DNA of 64,000 bases from Sphingomonas hankyongi. GTDB taxonomy: Bacteria > Pseudomonadota > Alphaproteobacteria > Sphingomonadales > Sphingomonadaceae. The stretch covers positions 248,001-312,000 of the forward strand of contig NZ_JAMGBE010000003.1 in assembly GCF_023516575.1 (NCBI RefSeq). The letters are read 5' to 3'. Every line of letters starts with the position of its first letter. Position 1 is the stretch's first letter. The notes beneath the pieces were generated by a model. It did no database searches and was not told the DNA's origin. It saw nothing but the letters and a program-made list of their open reading frames with translations. Below are positions 7,206 through 14,940 of the stretch, piece by piece. Both the position numbers and the translations under genes were made by a program.

Positions 7206-7476
7206 CGAGTTCACCATCGGCAAGCAAGCGCTGGTTCTCACGTCCCGGCACGCATTGCTGGCGCCAGTTCGGGTTTTCGGCGGTCATGATCCGTTCGATC
7301 GTGCAGAGCCGGTCGTCGAGGCGGCGAGCGGCGTCGTGGAGGTCGTCCAGCAATTTCTCATCACCCGAGGTGAGGGTGGCGGCCGTCTTCCACTTCGTGA
7401 TGTAGTGAAAGATCAGCCAGGGCAGCCCAATGAACAAGATGGGCACTACGGTCAGCGGAATCAGCACATCTTCCAT
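7198..7476 (-). CDS. pspB: Phage shock protein B (PspB)
   Basis: This 92-aa protein matches PspB: a membrane helix (LTVVPILFIGLPWLIFHYI, residues 8-26) followed by a cytosolic helix rich in Leu, Asp and Arg (LLDDLHDAARRLDDRLCTIERIMTAENPNWRQQ). PspB couples membrane stress sensing by PspC to PspA in enterobacteria. It begins six bases after the pspA stop and overlaps pspC. The tail past the coiled coil (CVPGRENQRLLADGELDG) lengthens it slightly beyond the usual 75 or so residues. Its ERIMTAEN segment resembles the shared ending seen in PspC. Confidence 0.9.
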   Translation of the reverse strand: MEDVLIPLTVVPILFIGLPWLIFHYITKWKTAATLTSGDEKLLDDLHDAARRLDDRLCTIERIMTAENPNWRQQCVPGRENQRLLADGELDG

Positions 7477-7482
7477 GATCGA

Positions 7483-8151
7483 TTACTTCCCCTTGGCCTT
7501 CATCGCGGCCTTCATTGCTTCCAGCTCGGCGTCGACCGCTTCGGCGGCCTTCAGCTCCGCGATTTCCTCTTCGAGGCTCTTGGGACCGGTCATCCCGAGC
7601 GCGTCCGCGCGCCCTTCGGCGAAATCGGCGCGGCGTTCCAGCAATTCGAAGCGCGAGAAGGCATCTTCGGTGCGGCTGCCGTTCATGATCTCGCGCGCCT
7701 TCGCACGCGTGACGGCGCTTTCAAACCGGGCCGAGATGGCGTTCTGGCGGGCGCGGGCCTCACGCAGCTTGTTCTGCAGCTTGGCGATGTCGCCTTCATA
7801 GCCCTTCAGCGTGTCGTCGATGACCTTGATCTCTTCGCGCAGGCCTTCGCCCATGTCTGAGGCCTTCTGGCGCTCGATGAGGGCGGCCTTGGCGAGGTCC
7901 TCGCGGTCCTTGCTGAGCGCAAGCTCGGCTTTCTCCGTCCAGCTCTTCTGAAGCTCGTCGAGGCGCGTCAGCGCGCGGCGCATTTCCTTGCCGTCCGCGA
8001 TGCAGCGAGCGGCCGAGGCGCGTACCTCCACCAGGGTCTCCTCCATCTCGAGGATGACCATGCGGATCATTTTCGCCGGATCTTCCGAGCGGTCGAGCAG
8101 CTCGGTGATGTTGGCCGCGAAAATGTCCCGCGATCGCGAGAAAATTCCCAT
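7483..8151 (-). CDS. pspA: Phage shock protein A (PspA)
   Basis: PspA is the membrane-binding ESCRT-III-like effector of the Psp response and, at rest, the inhibitor of PspF. The 222-aa product begins MGIFSRSRDIFAANITELLDRSEDPAKMIRMVILEMEETL, the amphipathic and first helices of the family, and continues as a nearly unbroken coiled coil ending in a Lys/Ala-rich helix. It is the first gene of a six-gene minus-strand operon that starts at a sigma-54 promoter 49-64 bases upstream of its ATG. Length and composition are normal. Confidence 0.96.
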   Translation of the reverse strand: MGIFSRSRDIFAANITELLDRSEDPAKMIRMVILEMEETLVEVRASAARCIADGKEMRRALTRLDELQKSWTEKAELALSKDREDLAKAALIERQKASDMGEGLREEIKVIDDTLKGYEGDIAKLQNKLREARARQNAISARFESAVTRAKAREIMNGSRTEDAFSRFELLERRADFAEGRADALGMTGPKSLEEEIAELKAAEAVDAELEAMKAAMKAKGK

Positions 8152-8199
8152 TCAGCACTCCATAAATCGAAATCAGGGCCCTAAACCTGCTTCTTTCCA

Positions 8200-8215
8200 T
8201 ACAAGTGTCGTGCCA
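8200..8215 (-). promoter_or_regulatory. Sigma-54 promoter of the psp operon
   Basis: Read on the minus strand the site is TGGCACGACACTTGTA. The -24 element TGGCACG is perfect, and the -12 element TTGTA differs from TTGCA/T at one base. Spacing between the two GG/GC cores is canonical. Transcription would start near 8189, about 38 bases before pspA. The divergent neighbour encodes the sigma-54 activator PspF, which makes functional assignment strong. Confidence 0.9.
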
Positions 8216-8318
8216 AAATGGGCAAAACGTAGCGGAACAGCGAAAAGACCGGTTTTCCGCCGAAAGATCGTCCGAAAATCCTTGCCAAATGGTGGGATTC
8301 AGCACCAACAGTCGGTCA

Positions 8319-9374
8319 ATGGAGCGGGCCGAACAATTCATCGGGCAGAGCCTGGCCTTTCTCGACGCGGTCGAGCGAGCGAGCCGAGCAGCGCCGCTCA
8401 ACCGTCCGGTGCTCGTGATCGGCGAACGCGGTACAGGCAAGGAGCTCATCGCCGAGCGTCTGCACCATCTGTCCTCGCGCTGGGCCGGCCCGCTCATTGT
8501 TATGAATTGCGCCGCGCTTCCGGAAAATCTCATCGAGGCCGAATTGTTCGGGCATGAAGCGGGCAGCTTCACGGGTGCCGCCAAGACGCGCCATGGGCGC
8601 TTCGAGGAGGCCGATGGGGGGACGCTCTTCCTCGACGAGCTCGGCACCCTGTCGATGCCTGCGCAGGACCGCCTGCTCCGGGCCGTCGAATATGGCGAGA
8701 TCACGCGCATCGGTGCCTCGAAGCCCATCTCCGTCGATGTCAGGATCGTCGCTGCAACCAACGAGAACCTGCCGCTCCAGGTGGACAGGGGCAAGTTCCG
8801 CGCGGACCTGCTCGACCGGCTCTCCTTCGAGGTGATCACCCTGCCGCCTTTGCGCTCACGCGAAGGGGACGTGCCATTGCTTGCCGAGCATTTCGGTCGG
8901 CGCATGTCGGTCGAGCTCGACTGGCCGAACTGGCCCGGTTTCAGCTCGCGAGCGGCGGCAGAGCTGCAGGCCTATCCGTGGCCCGGGAATGTTCGCGAAT
9001 TGCGTAACGTCGTCGAACGCGCCGTTTATCGACATGAAGACCCAGAGCGGCCGGTGGATTTGATCGTGTTCAACCCATTTCATTCGCCGTGGGCTCCGTC
9101 GTCCGCACCGGCGGCTTCCGCGGCCACGGCAGCCCAAAGCGCTCTAGAAGGCGTTGATCAGCCGGAAGCGTCGGCAACACCCGCCGTGCAACTGCAGGTT
9201 GCCGAGACCGATGATTTTCGTGGAGCCGTGGCCGCTTATGAGCGCTCGCTTCTCGAGGACGCTCTGCGGCGCAATCGCTTCAATCAGCGCGCGACGGCTT
9301 CGTCGCTTGGTCTCAGCTACGATCAGCTGCGCCACGCTCTCAAGCGCCACAAGCTGCTGGACGTCGCCGCCTGA
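8319..9374 (+). CDS. pspF: Psp operon sigma-54 activator PspF
   Basis: This 351-aa bacterial enhancer-binding protein lacks an N-terminal receiver, as PspF does. The AAA+ domain shows Walker A GERGTGKE (residues 35-42), the sigma-54 contact loop GSFTGA (82-87; the common form is GAFTGA), and Walker B GGTLFLDE (100-107). Arginine and sensor regions follow (LRSREGDVPLLAEHF, YPWPGNVRELRNVVERA). A long Ala/Ser/Pro linker leads to a Fis-type helix-turn-helix (RFNQRATASSLGLSYDQLRHALKRH). ATG 8319 was chosen because PspF homologues start near this helix; in-frame upstream starts exist at 8205 and 8289. It diverges from pspA. Confidence 0.93.
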   Translation: MERAEQFIGQSLAFLDAVERASRAAPLNRPVLVIGERGTGKELIAERLHHLSSRWAGPLIVMNCAALPENLIEAELFGHEAGSFTGAAKTRHGRFEEADGGTLFLDELGTLSMPAQDRLLRAVEYGEITRIGASKPISVDVRIVAATNENLPLQVDRGKFRADLLDRLSFEVITLPPLRSREGDVPLLAEHFGRRMSVELDWPNWPGFSSRAAAELQAYPWPGNVRELRNVVERAVYRHEDPERPVDLIVFNPFHSPWAPSSAPAASAATAAQSALEGVDQPEASATPAVQLQVAETDDFRGAVAAYERSLLEDALRRNRFNQRATASSLGLSYDQLRHALKRHKLLDVAA

Positions 9375-9453
9375 GTTTCGTCGCTTAGTCGAATCGCGAA
9401 TGAAACGGTTTAACGCGAGAAGTACACGGGGCTCCTAATCAGGAGACCTCGGT

Positions 9454-10026
9454 ATGAAATACATACTCCTCGGCACTGCGGCGTTCGCTTTGATGGGCAT
9501 GTCGCCGGCACCGGCGCCGACCGGCGCACTGGTATCTTCGCTTGGCGGCAGCTCGGCTGAGTCCTGCTATAATGCAGCGGTTGAGCGCGATGCGTCGTCG
9601 ACTTCCCTGTCGGAATGCAACGCCGCGATTGGGGCGGAGGCGATCCCCTTTGCGGATCTCGTCGCGACCTACGTGAACCGCGGCGTTCTCCAGCTGATCC
9701 GCGCCGATTATTCGGCAGCCGAAGCCGACTTCAATCGCGCCATGTCCATGCAGGCTACCCAGCCCGAGGCGTGGCTCAACAAGGGCATCGCGCGCTACCA
9801 ACAGGGCGACTTCAAGGCTGCCCGCGAAATGTTCAGTCGTGCTCTTGAGCTCAAAACGCATTATGCTGCGCTGGCTTATTTCGGACGCGGCCTTGCTAAC
9901 GAAGACAGCGGGGATGTTCGGGGCGCCTACGCCGACCTGCGCAAGGCCGCGGAACTGTCGCCCAGTTGGTCTGCTCCTCAGGAGCAGCTCGTACGGTTCA
10001 AGGTCGTTCGACGGCCGAACAGCTAA
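9454..10026 (+). CDS. Secreted TPR-repeat protein
   Basis: This 190-aa protein has a short signal peptide (MKYILLGTAAFALMGMSPAPA). Two or three tetratricopeptide repeats run from about residue 65 to 165: FADLVATYVNRGVLQLIRADYSAAEADFNRAM, then PEAWLNKGIARYQQGDFKAAREMFSRAL, then AALAYFGRGLANEDSGDVRGAYADLRKAAEL. TPRs mediate protein contact, so a periplasmic scaffold role is likely, but no partner is visible. The ATG follows AGGAG. It ends 17 bases before a strong terminator. Confidence 0.82.
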   Translation: MKYILLGTAAFALMGMSPAPAPTGALVSSLGGSSAESCYNAAVERDASSTSLSECNAAIGAEAIPFADLVATYVNRGVLQLIRADYSAAEADFNRAMSMQATQPEAWLNKGIARYQQGDFKAAREMFSRALELKTHYAALAYFGRGLANEDSGDVRGAYADLRKAAELSPSWSAPQEQLVRFKVVRRPNS

Positions 10027-10043
10027 GTCGTTCGACCTTGCAC

Positions 10044-10079
10044 AGAAGAGCCACGCGGCGCCCCCCGCGTGGCTCTTCT
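10044..10079. terminator. Strong bidirectional terminator
   Basis: A perfect 15-bp stem, AGAAGAGCCACGCGG (10044-10058) with its complement at 10065-10079, closed by a six-base loop. T-rich ends lie on both sides (CTTCTTGT on the plus strand, and the mirrored arm). It sits between two convergent genes and can serve both. Confidence 0.9.
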
Positions 10080-10087
10080 TGTGTCCG

Positions 10088-10669
10088 CTAATGCTGGTTC
10101 GTCATCGCCAGCAGCATGGGAATCGAGAGCAAGGTGTTGACCCGTGAGAAGATCATCGCGGTGCGCGCCGACTTGGCTTTCGACGCATCGTCCGCTTCGA
10201 CGATCCCAAGCGCTCTTTTCTGGTTCGGCCAGATGACGAACCAGACGTTGAACGCCATGATCAGCGCGAGCCACATGCCGATCCCGATCAGCCGGTTCGA
10301 CGGATCGTTGAGAAGCAGGGCTTTCTCTTCGCCGTAAAGATACGCCAGGATTAGGCCGCTCAGGACGGTGAAGGCCGCTCCCCAACGGAAGTAGAACAAG
10401 GCTTTCGGAGCGATATACTTGGAAACGCCCGGCTTCAGTTCGGCCGGCACGGTTGGCATCGTCGGAATCTGCACGAAGTTGAAATAGTAGAGCAGCCCGA
10501 TCCAGGTGATTCCGAAGAAGACGTGCAGCCACTGGAAGACTCCCAGCCACAGGTCGCTCGCACCCACGCTATTCCCGTAACCGCTATCCGGAAAAACGGC
10601 GATCAGGATTGCGAGGGCGAGGCCCGCAACCAGAACCGCCCCAAGATTCTCGAAGAATTTGCCCATCAT
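10088..10669 (-). CDS. Membrane protein of the urate-oxidase N-terminal (DUF989) family
   Basis: This 193-aa protein has four or five membrane helices: VLVAGLALAILIAVF, FQWLHVFFGITWIGLLYYFNFVQIP, FRWGAAFTVLSGLILAYLY, LIGIGMWLALIMAFNVWFVIWPNQK and INTLLSIPMLLAM-like at the end. The block HVFFGITWIGLLYYFNFVQ and the later FNVWFVIWPNQ are typical of the membrane domain found at the N-terminus of PuuD-type urate hydroxylases. Here it lacks a cytochrome c part, so urate oxidation cannot be claimed. It converges on the TPR gene through a shared terminator. Physiological role unknown. Confidence 0.75.
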   Translation of the reverse strand: MMGKFFENLGAVLVAGLALAILIAVFPDSGYGNSVGASDLWLGVFQWLHVFFGITWIGLLYYFNFVQIPTMPTVPAELKPGVSKYIAPKALFYFRWGAAFTVLSGLILAYLYGEEKALLLNDPSNRLIGIGMWLALIMAFNVWFVIWPNQKRALGIVEADDASKAKSARTAMIFSRVNTLLSIPMLLAMTNQH

Positions 10670-10826
10670 GTCCCCCTTCGCCGCAAGGCGCGGCTAGCTC
10701 GTCGTTTGTAGGGTTGAAATCTGCGCGGCCGCAAGCATCTGAGTTGGACGACATACGGGGCGGGGAGCGCATCCGGGATTGCGCCGTTGGAGCGGTGCCA
10801 TCCCCCGATCCAGGAGTTGACCTCAA

Positions 10827-11480
10827 ATGCCTTTCCAGCTGCCAGACCTGCCGTACGACAAAGCCGCATTGGCCCCCCACATCTCAGCGGAGACGCTGGA
10901 GTTCCATTGGGGCAAACACCATCGTGCTTATGTCAATAAAACCAACGAGTTGATCGGCCAGGAGTCGGATCTCAGCGGAGCGACGCTCGCCCAAGTTGTC
11001 CGGGAAGCCCGCAGATCGGGCCATGCCAAATTGTTCAACAATAGCGCGCAACTGTGGAACCACAGCTTCTTCTGGCAATGCCTTTCGCCGGAACGCCAGC
11101 AGCCCTCAGGCAAGCTCGCGCACCTGATCGACGATGGCTTCGGCAATGCGGAAACGATGCTGAAACAGCTTCAGGAAGAAGCGGTAAATCACTTCTCCAA
11201 CGGCTGGGCGTGGCTCGTACTCGACCGAGGAAGCTTGAGGATCACTTCGCTGCACGACGCGGACACGCCATTGGTCCACGATGGAATGGTGCCATTGTTC
11301 ACGCTCGATGTCTGGGAACACGCTTATTACATCGACTATCGCAACGAGCGTCCGAAGTTCGCGAGTGCGGTCCTGTCGAATATCGTCAACTGGGACTTCG
11401 TCGCGCAGAATCTCGACGGTCACGGCGAGCAGCGGGCGGATCAGGAGAGGACGGGCTCGCTGACCTCCGAGCACGCCTAG
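10827..11480 (+). CDS. sodB: Superoxide dismutase (Fe/Mn family)
   Basis: It converts superoxide to oxygen and hydrogen peroxide. The metal ligands are visible: His27 (FHWGKHHRAYV), His79 (WNHSFFW), and Asp and His in LDVWEHAYYIDY. The active-site pattern FNNSAQLWNHSFFW is closer to iron-type than manganese-type enzymes, but sequence alone does not settle the metal. The 217-aa product is slightly longer than usual because of a charged tail after NWDFVAQNL. The ATG has CAGGAGT upstream. No signal peptide is present, so it is cytosolic. Its stop overlaps the convergent AraC gene by four bases. Confidence 0.95.
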   Translation: MPFQLPDLPYDKAALAPHISAETLEFHWGKHHRAYVNKTNELIGQESDLSGATLAQVVREARRSGHAKLFNNSAQLWNHSFFWQCLSPERQQPSGKLAHLIDDGFGNAETMLKQLQEEAVNHFSNGWAWLVLDRGSLRITSLHDADTPLVHDGMVPLFTLDVWEHAYYIDYRNERPKFASAVLSNIVNWDFVAQNLDGHGEQRADQERTGSLTSEHA

Positions 11481-12280
11481 GCTGCGACGTGGCGGGCTCC
11501 GCTCCGCTGCAGTAGCCTTCTTTCCTCTCGGATCTGGTGCGGCGTGCGGCCGATGTACGCCTTCATCGCGCGGTTGAGATGGCTCTGGTCGCAGAAGCCG
11601 GCATCCAGCGCGATTTCCACGATTCCGAGATCTGTTTTGCGAAGCTGCCCGACGGCTCGCTCCAGCATCCTGCGCCGCATCGTTTCGCGAACGCCTTCTC
11701 CCGCGACGTTTCGGTAGGCGCGCGCGAACCATTCCGCGTGGAGGTCGAGCTCCTGCGCAACGGCCTTCGTTGGCAGCTCCGCTTCGAGGGCCAGATATCG
11801 CGCTTTCTCGAACCACCGCGGCTTGGGGTGCCGACGATGTTCGATCGCTCCCGCTACGATGCTCGCGGTCGCACGCCGCAAGTCCGTCTCGCAGGCCTGA
11901 GGATCGGACCACAAGGACACCAGGGCACGCGCCCTCGTGGTTGCAGGCCCCGACTGCCAGCAACAGGACCGGTCGAGAGGACGATCGAGGCCAAGCCAGC
12001 TCGGATCGAACTCGATCGAAAAGGTCTCCATGCCCGTCGAATGGATGCAGTTGGCATGACAGCGGCCAGCGGGATGAAGGATTACTGCCGGGCCATCGAC
12101 GTCGAATGCGCCCTCGTCGCCCATGTCCTGATAGCCGCCCAGCCGAGGGATCGTGATGAGGGGCCAGTCGTGGCGATGCTCCTCGATCCGCTGGTGCGGT
12201 TCGTGAACGACCCGGATGGAGCGCGCTCCCGAGCAGGACCGGACCGGCAATTCGAGCCCATGAAAACGGTGGGCAGGCAT
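11477..12280 (-). CDS. AraC-family transcriptional regulator
   Basis: The C-terminal 100 or so residues hold two helix-turn-helix units; the second carries the family signature IALDAGFCDQSHLNRAMKAYIGRTPHQIREERR. The N-terminal part (RIEEHRHDWPLITIPRLGGYQD...) is a cupin-like sensing domain with HRHDW. The frame is open to 12424, but ATG 12280 avoids overlap with the divergent gene and begins MPAHRFHGLELPV; GGAG lies 12 bases upstream, so the start is moderately supported. It may regulate the divergent HExxH gene 85 bases away. The ligand is unknown. Confidence 0.85.
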   Translation of the reverse strand: MPAHRFHGLELPVRSCSGARSIRVVHEPHQRIEEHRHDWPLITIPRLGGYQDMGDEGAFDVDGPAVILHPAGRCHANCIHSTGMETFSIEFDPSWLGLDRPLDRSCCWQSGPATTRARALVSLWSDPQACETDLRRATASIVAGAIEHRRHPKPRWFEKARYLALEAELPTKAVAQELDLHAEWFARAYRNVAGEGVRETMRRRMLERAVGQLRKTDLGIVEIALDAGFCDQSHLNRAMKAYIGRTPHQIREERRLLQRSGARHVAA

Positions 12281-12365
12281 CGCAGAAGGTACTCCTACGA
12301 AACGTCCAAGATAGCCCCCGGCATCGATGTTACGGTCGCGGTTCAACCACGTAAAGGAGAAGCGG

Positions 12366-14207
12366 GTGAAGCTGTTGTCTGGCGCTTTGGCCATCGCCCT
12401 GGCGGCGCCCGCCGGAGCCATCACGCTCGGCGAAGCGCAGTCGCTCTACGATCGCAACCAAGTCGCGGATGCCGAAAAGGCGTTTGCATCGATCGCGGCG
12501 GATGGAGCTGCGGACGCCGACGACCGCAGTTCTGCCGAGCGCCAGCTGGCTCGCATTGCTTGGCTCATCGACGGAAAATCGGACCTCGCGCTTCGCCACC
12601 TGGAGGCGGCCCGCGGCATCGGAGCGAAGCCCTGCGACACGGGTGCAATGATCGCCCGCGTGCTCGACGAAGCAGGGCGCGAGCATCAAGCGTTGGATCG
12701 TGGGCCCGAATTACTGGCCTCTTGCAACGAGGATAGGGGCCGAGACGAAATTCGCACTCACCTGATCCACGCGCATCTCGATCTTGCGGCCCGGAACGGT
12801 CCTGACCGAACACGCTTGCTTCGTGAGGCTGCTGCTGAAGGCGACAACATTGTCGACCGGGCGGATGTGGAGGGCGCCCGTATCCGGCTGCAGGCGGCGA
12901 TCCTCACTGCTGACGCCGAAGCAGCCCTTCGCGCATGGAGGGACTTCTTCTGGCTGGAGGAGGATGTTGACGCCCCGCAAGCCTTGCTGGCCGAGGCCGC
13001 CGCGGCACGGTTTCGGAAAGGGCTGGCCCTGAACGCGTCAACCGCAGATCGATTGCAGCTTGCCGAGCTGCTGATGCGCGCCGGCTTCGCCGAGGAATCC
13101 GAGCGATATGCGGCGGCATTCGGCCTGCCGGGGGGTGGCGCTTCGAACGACCCGGTCTGGCGCAAGCTTCAGAGCTATTGGGACGCCCGGCGCAAGTTGG
13201 AGGCGGAAGTCTTGCGCATGAACCGCGCGCTCGCTCGTGGGGCGAATAAGGACAGCCTGTCACTCGATGAGCCCGCAAAGGCGGCCATGGGAGCACTGAT
13301 GGCCGCGACCGGCGAAGCAGGCGATCCGCGTGTCGTCCTCCTGAAACATTATGGGATTGTCGGTAGTGTCGGGAAGACGAGCGGTTATCCGAGCATCCAC
13401 ATGGGCCACGTGATCGAAGACCATGCGGATCGGGTCACCCAATATGGCAAGTCGGCCGACATCCACTTCCAGGCGATAGACAATATGGTCGCGAACGGCT
13501 TCGAATCCTGGCTGTGGGACGGTTCGGCGATGGTTGGTGGTTGGACCGGAGACGGTGTCATCGTCCACGTTCGGCCAGGCTATGTCGGCTCACCGATGCG
13601 CGCTTTCCGCCTGACGTACGACAGTCCGGAGCGCCGGGAGTTGCTCGCGCGGCAGGCCAAGCGATCGACCGAGGACATCGCCAAGTTGAAGGGGCGCCCG
13701 GTCGCCACGCTGGAAGGCCTGAACGATCGCCTGCAACTTCAGGTCGTCGACCAAATCTGGGCTGGTGCGCGGAGCCGGGCGACAAGCGAAGCTGACGTCA
13801 AACGGCTGTTCCTGGCTGAATATTCCAAGGCAAACCTCAACCAATCGATCCGCGTGCACGAAGGGCGTCATGCGATCGACAATACATTGGGCATGGGAGA
13901 CAACGTTGATCAGGCGGTGCTTGAATATGACGCCAAGCTGTCTGAGCTCGCTTTGACCGCTTATCCCCGAATGGCCCTTCGCAACCTCAATCGCAGCCTT
14001 GAAGGAGATGGACCGCACGACCGGGCGGGTGCTCGCATCTTCGCCGACTTCGCCAAATGGATGAACGCGCACAAGGATGAGATCGTGGGCTTTGACCCGC
14101 AGGTCGCTGCGCTGGCGCAGCTCGACAAGCTGACGGACGGGCAAATTCGCGAAATCGCGCGCGGGCTCGATCCCCTGGCTAGGACTTCAGGCGGTAACCC
14201 GTCCTGA
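12366..14207 (+). CDS. Secreted protein with HExxH motif, putative metallopeptidase
   Basis: This 613-aa protein starts at GTG 12366, preceded by AAAGGAG six bases away. It has a signal peptide (KLLSGALAIALAAPAGA). The first half is helical and repeat-like, resembling degenerate TPR/Sel1 units (LGEAQSLYDRNQVADAEKAFASIAADG...). The second half contains HEGRH at residues 498-502 followed by EYDAKLSE (E520 and E527), spaced as in gluzincin zinc peptidases. A unique GYPSIHMGHVIEDH segment lies near 345. I cannot place it in a named family. The gene overlaps the convergent ABC permease gene by 29 bases and diverges from an AraC regulator that may control it. Confidence 0.7.
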   Translation: MKLLSGALAIALAAPAGAITLGEAQSLYDRNQVADAEKAFASIAADGAADADDRSSAERQLARIAWLIDGKSDLALRHLEAARGIGAKPCDTGAMIARVLDEAGREHQALDRGPELLASCNEDRGRDEIRTHLIHAHLDLAARNGPDRTRLLREAAAEGDNIVDRADVEGARIRLQAAILTADAEAALRAWRDFFWLEEDVDAPQALLAEAAAARFRKGLALNASTADRLQLAELLMRAGFAEESERYAAAFGLPGGGASNDPVWRKLQSYWDARRKLEAEVLRMNRALARGANKDSLSLDEPAKAAMGALMAATGEAGDPRVVLLKHYGIVGSVGKTSGYPSIHMGHVIEDHADRVTQYGKSADIHFQAIDNMVANGFESWLWDGSAMVGGWTGDGVIVHVRPGYVGSPMRAFRLTYDSPERRELLARQAKRSTEDIAKLKGRPVATLEGLNDRLQLQVVDQIWAGARSRATSEADVKRLFLAEYSKANLNQSIRVHEGRHAIDNTLGMGDNVDQAVLEYDAKLSELALTAYPRMALRNLNRSLEGDGPHDRAGARIFADFAKWMNAHKDEIVGFDPQVAALAQLDKLTDGQIREIARGLDPLARTSGGNPS

Positions 14208-14940
14208 AGATCCACCAGATCACGCCAAGGCAGGCCAGGAAGAATGCAAAAGTCGCCGCGAGCGCGGTTCCGAACGCGACGTCGGCGGTCCCGAAGAAGG
14301 TCCAGCGGAAACCGTTGATCAGGTAGACGACCGGATTGAAGAGCGTGATCGAACGCCACGGCTCCTTCAGCATATCGATCGAATAAAAGGCGCCGCCGAG
14401 GAAGGTCAGCGGCGTGATGATGAGCAGGGGAATGACCTGCAGCTGCTCGAAACCCTTCGCCCAGATTCCGACGATGAAGCCGAAGAGGCAGAAGGTCGCG
14501 GCGACCAGAACCAGGTACAGAAGCATCAGCAGCGGATGCTCGACGTGAACATCAACGAACAAATGCGCCGTCACGAAGATGACGAGCGCAACGCTCATCG
14601 CCTTGCTCGCTGCCGCTCCGACATAGCCCAGCACGGTCTCGATCGCCGAAAGAGGAGCTGAAAGGATCTCGTAGATCGTTCCTGTGAAGCGGGGCATGTG
14701 AATACCGAAGCTGGCGTTGAAGATGCTCTCAGTGAAGAGCGACAGCATCATCAGGCCGGGGACGATGAAAGCTCCGTAGTCGATCCCGTTTATCTCGCTC
14801 ATGCGGCTGCCGATCGCTGAGCCGAACACGATGAAATAAAGCGAGGTCGTGATCACGGGCACCGCGAGCCCGGTCCACAGCGTCCGCGCGAAGCGATGCA
14901 TCTCGAACTTGTAGATCGCCCAGATGCCGCGCCAGTTCAT
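14179..14940 (-). CDS. ABC-2 type transporter permease
   Basis: This 253-aa inner-membrane protein has six hydrophobic segments in the ABC-2/NodJ arrangement, starting [25 protein letters not shown]. The conserved region near the end reads [48 protein letters not shown], typical of exporters for polysaccharide, lipid or drug substrates. The substrate cannot be read from the sequence. Its ATG overlaps the stop of the ATPase gene (ATGA), so the two form the transporter. It is the last gene of the dapF operon. Confidence 0.93.
   Translation of the reverse strand: MNWRGIWAIYKFEMHRFARTLWTGLAVPVITTSLYFIVFGSAIGSRMSEINGIDYGAFIVPGLMMLSLFTESIFNASFGIHMPRFTGTIYEILSAPLSAIETVLGYVGAAASKAMSVALVIFVTAHLFVDVHVEHPLLMLLYLVLVAATFCLFGFIVGIWAKGFEQLQVIPLLIITPLTFLGGAFYSIDMLKEPWRSITLFNPVVYLINGFRWTFFGTADVAFGTALAATFAFFLACLGVIWWIFRTGYRLKS

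Noticed and set aside
11537-12736. 399-codon plus-strand frame across the AraC gene and start of the HExxH gene
   Set aside because: The AraC DNA-binding signature on the minus strand and the well-placed Shine-Dalgarno of the HExxH gene explain the region better.
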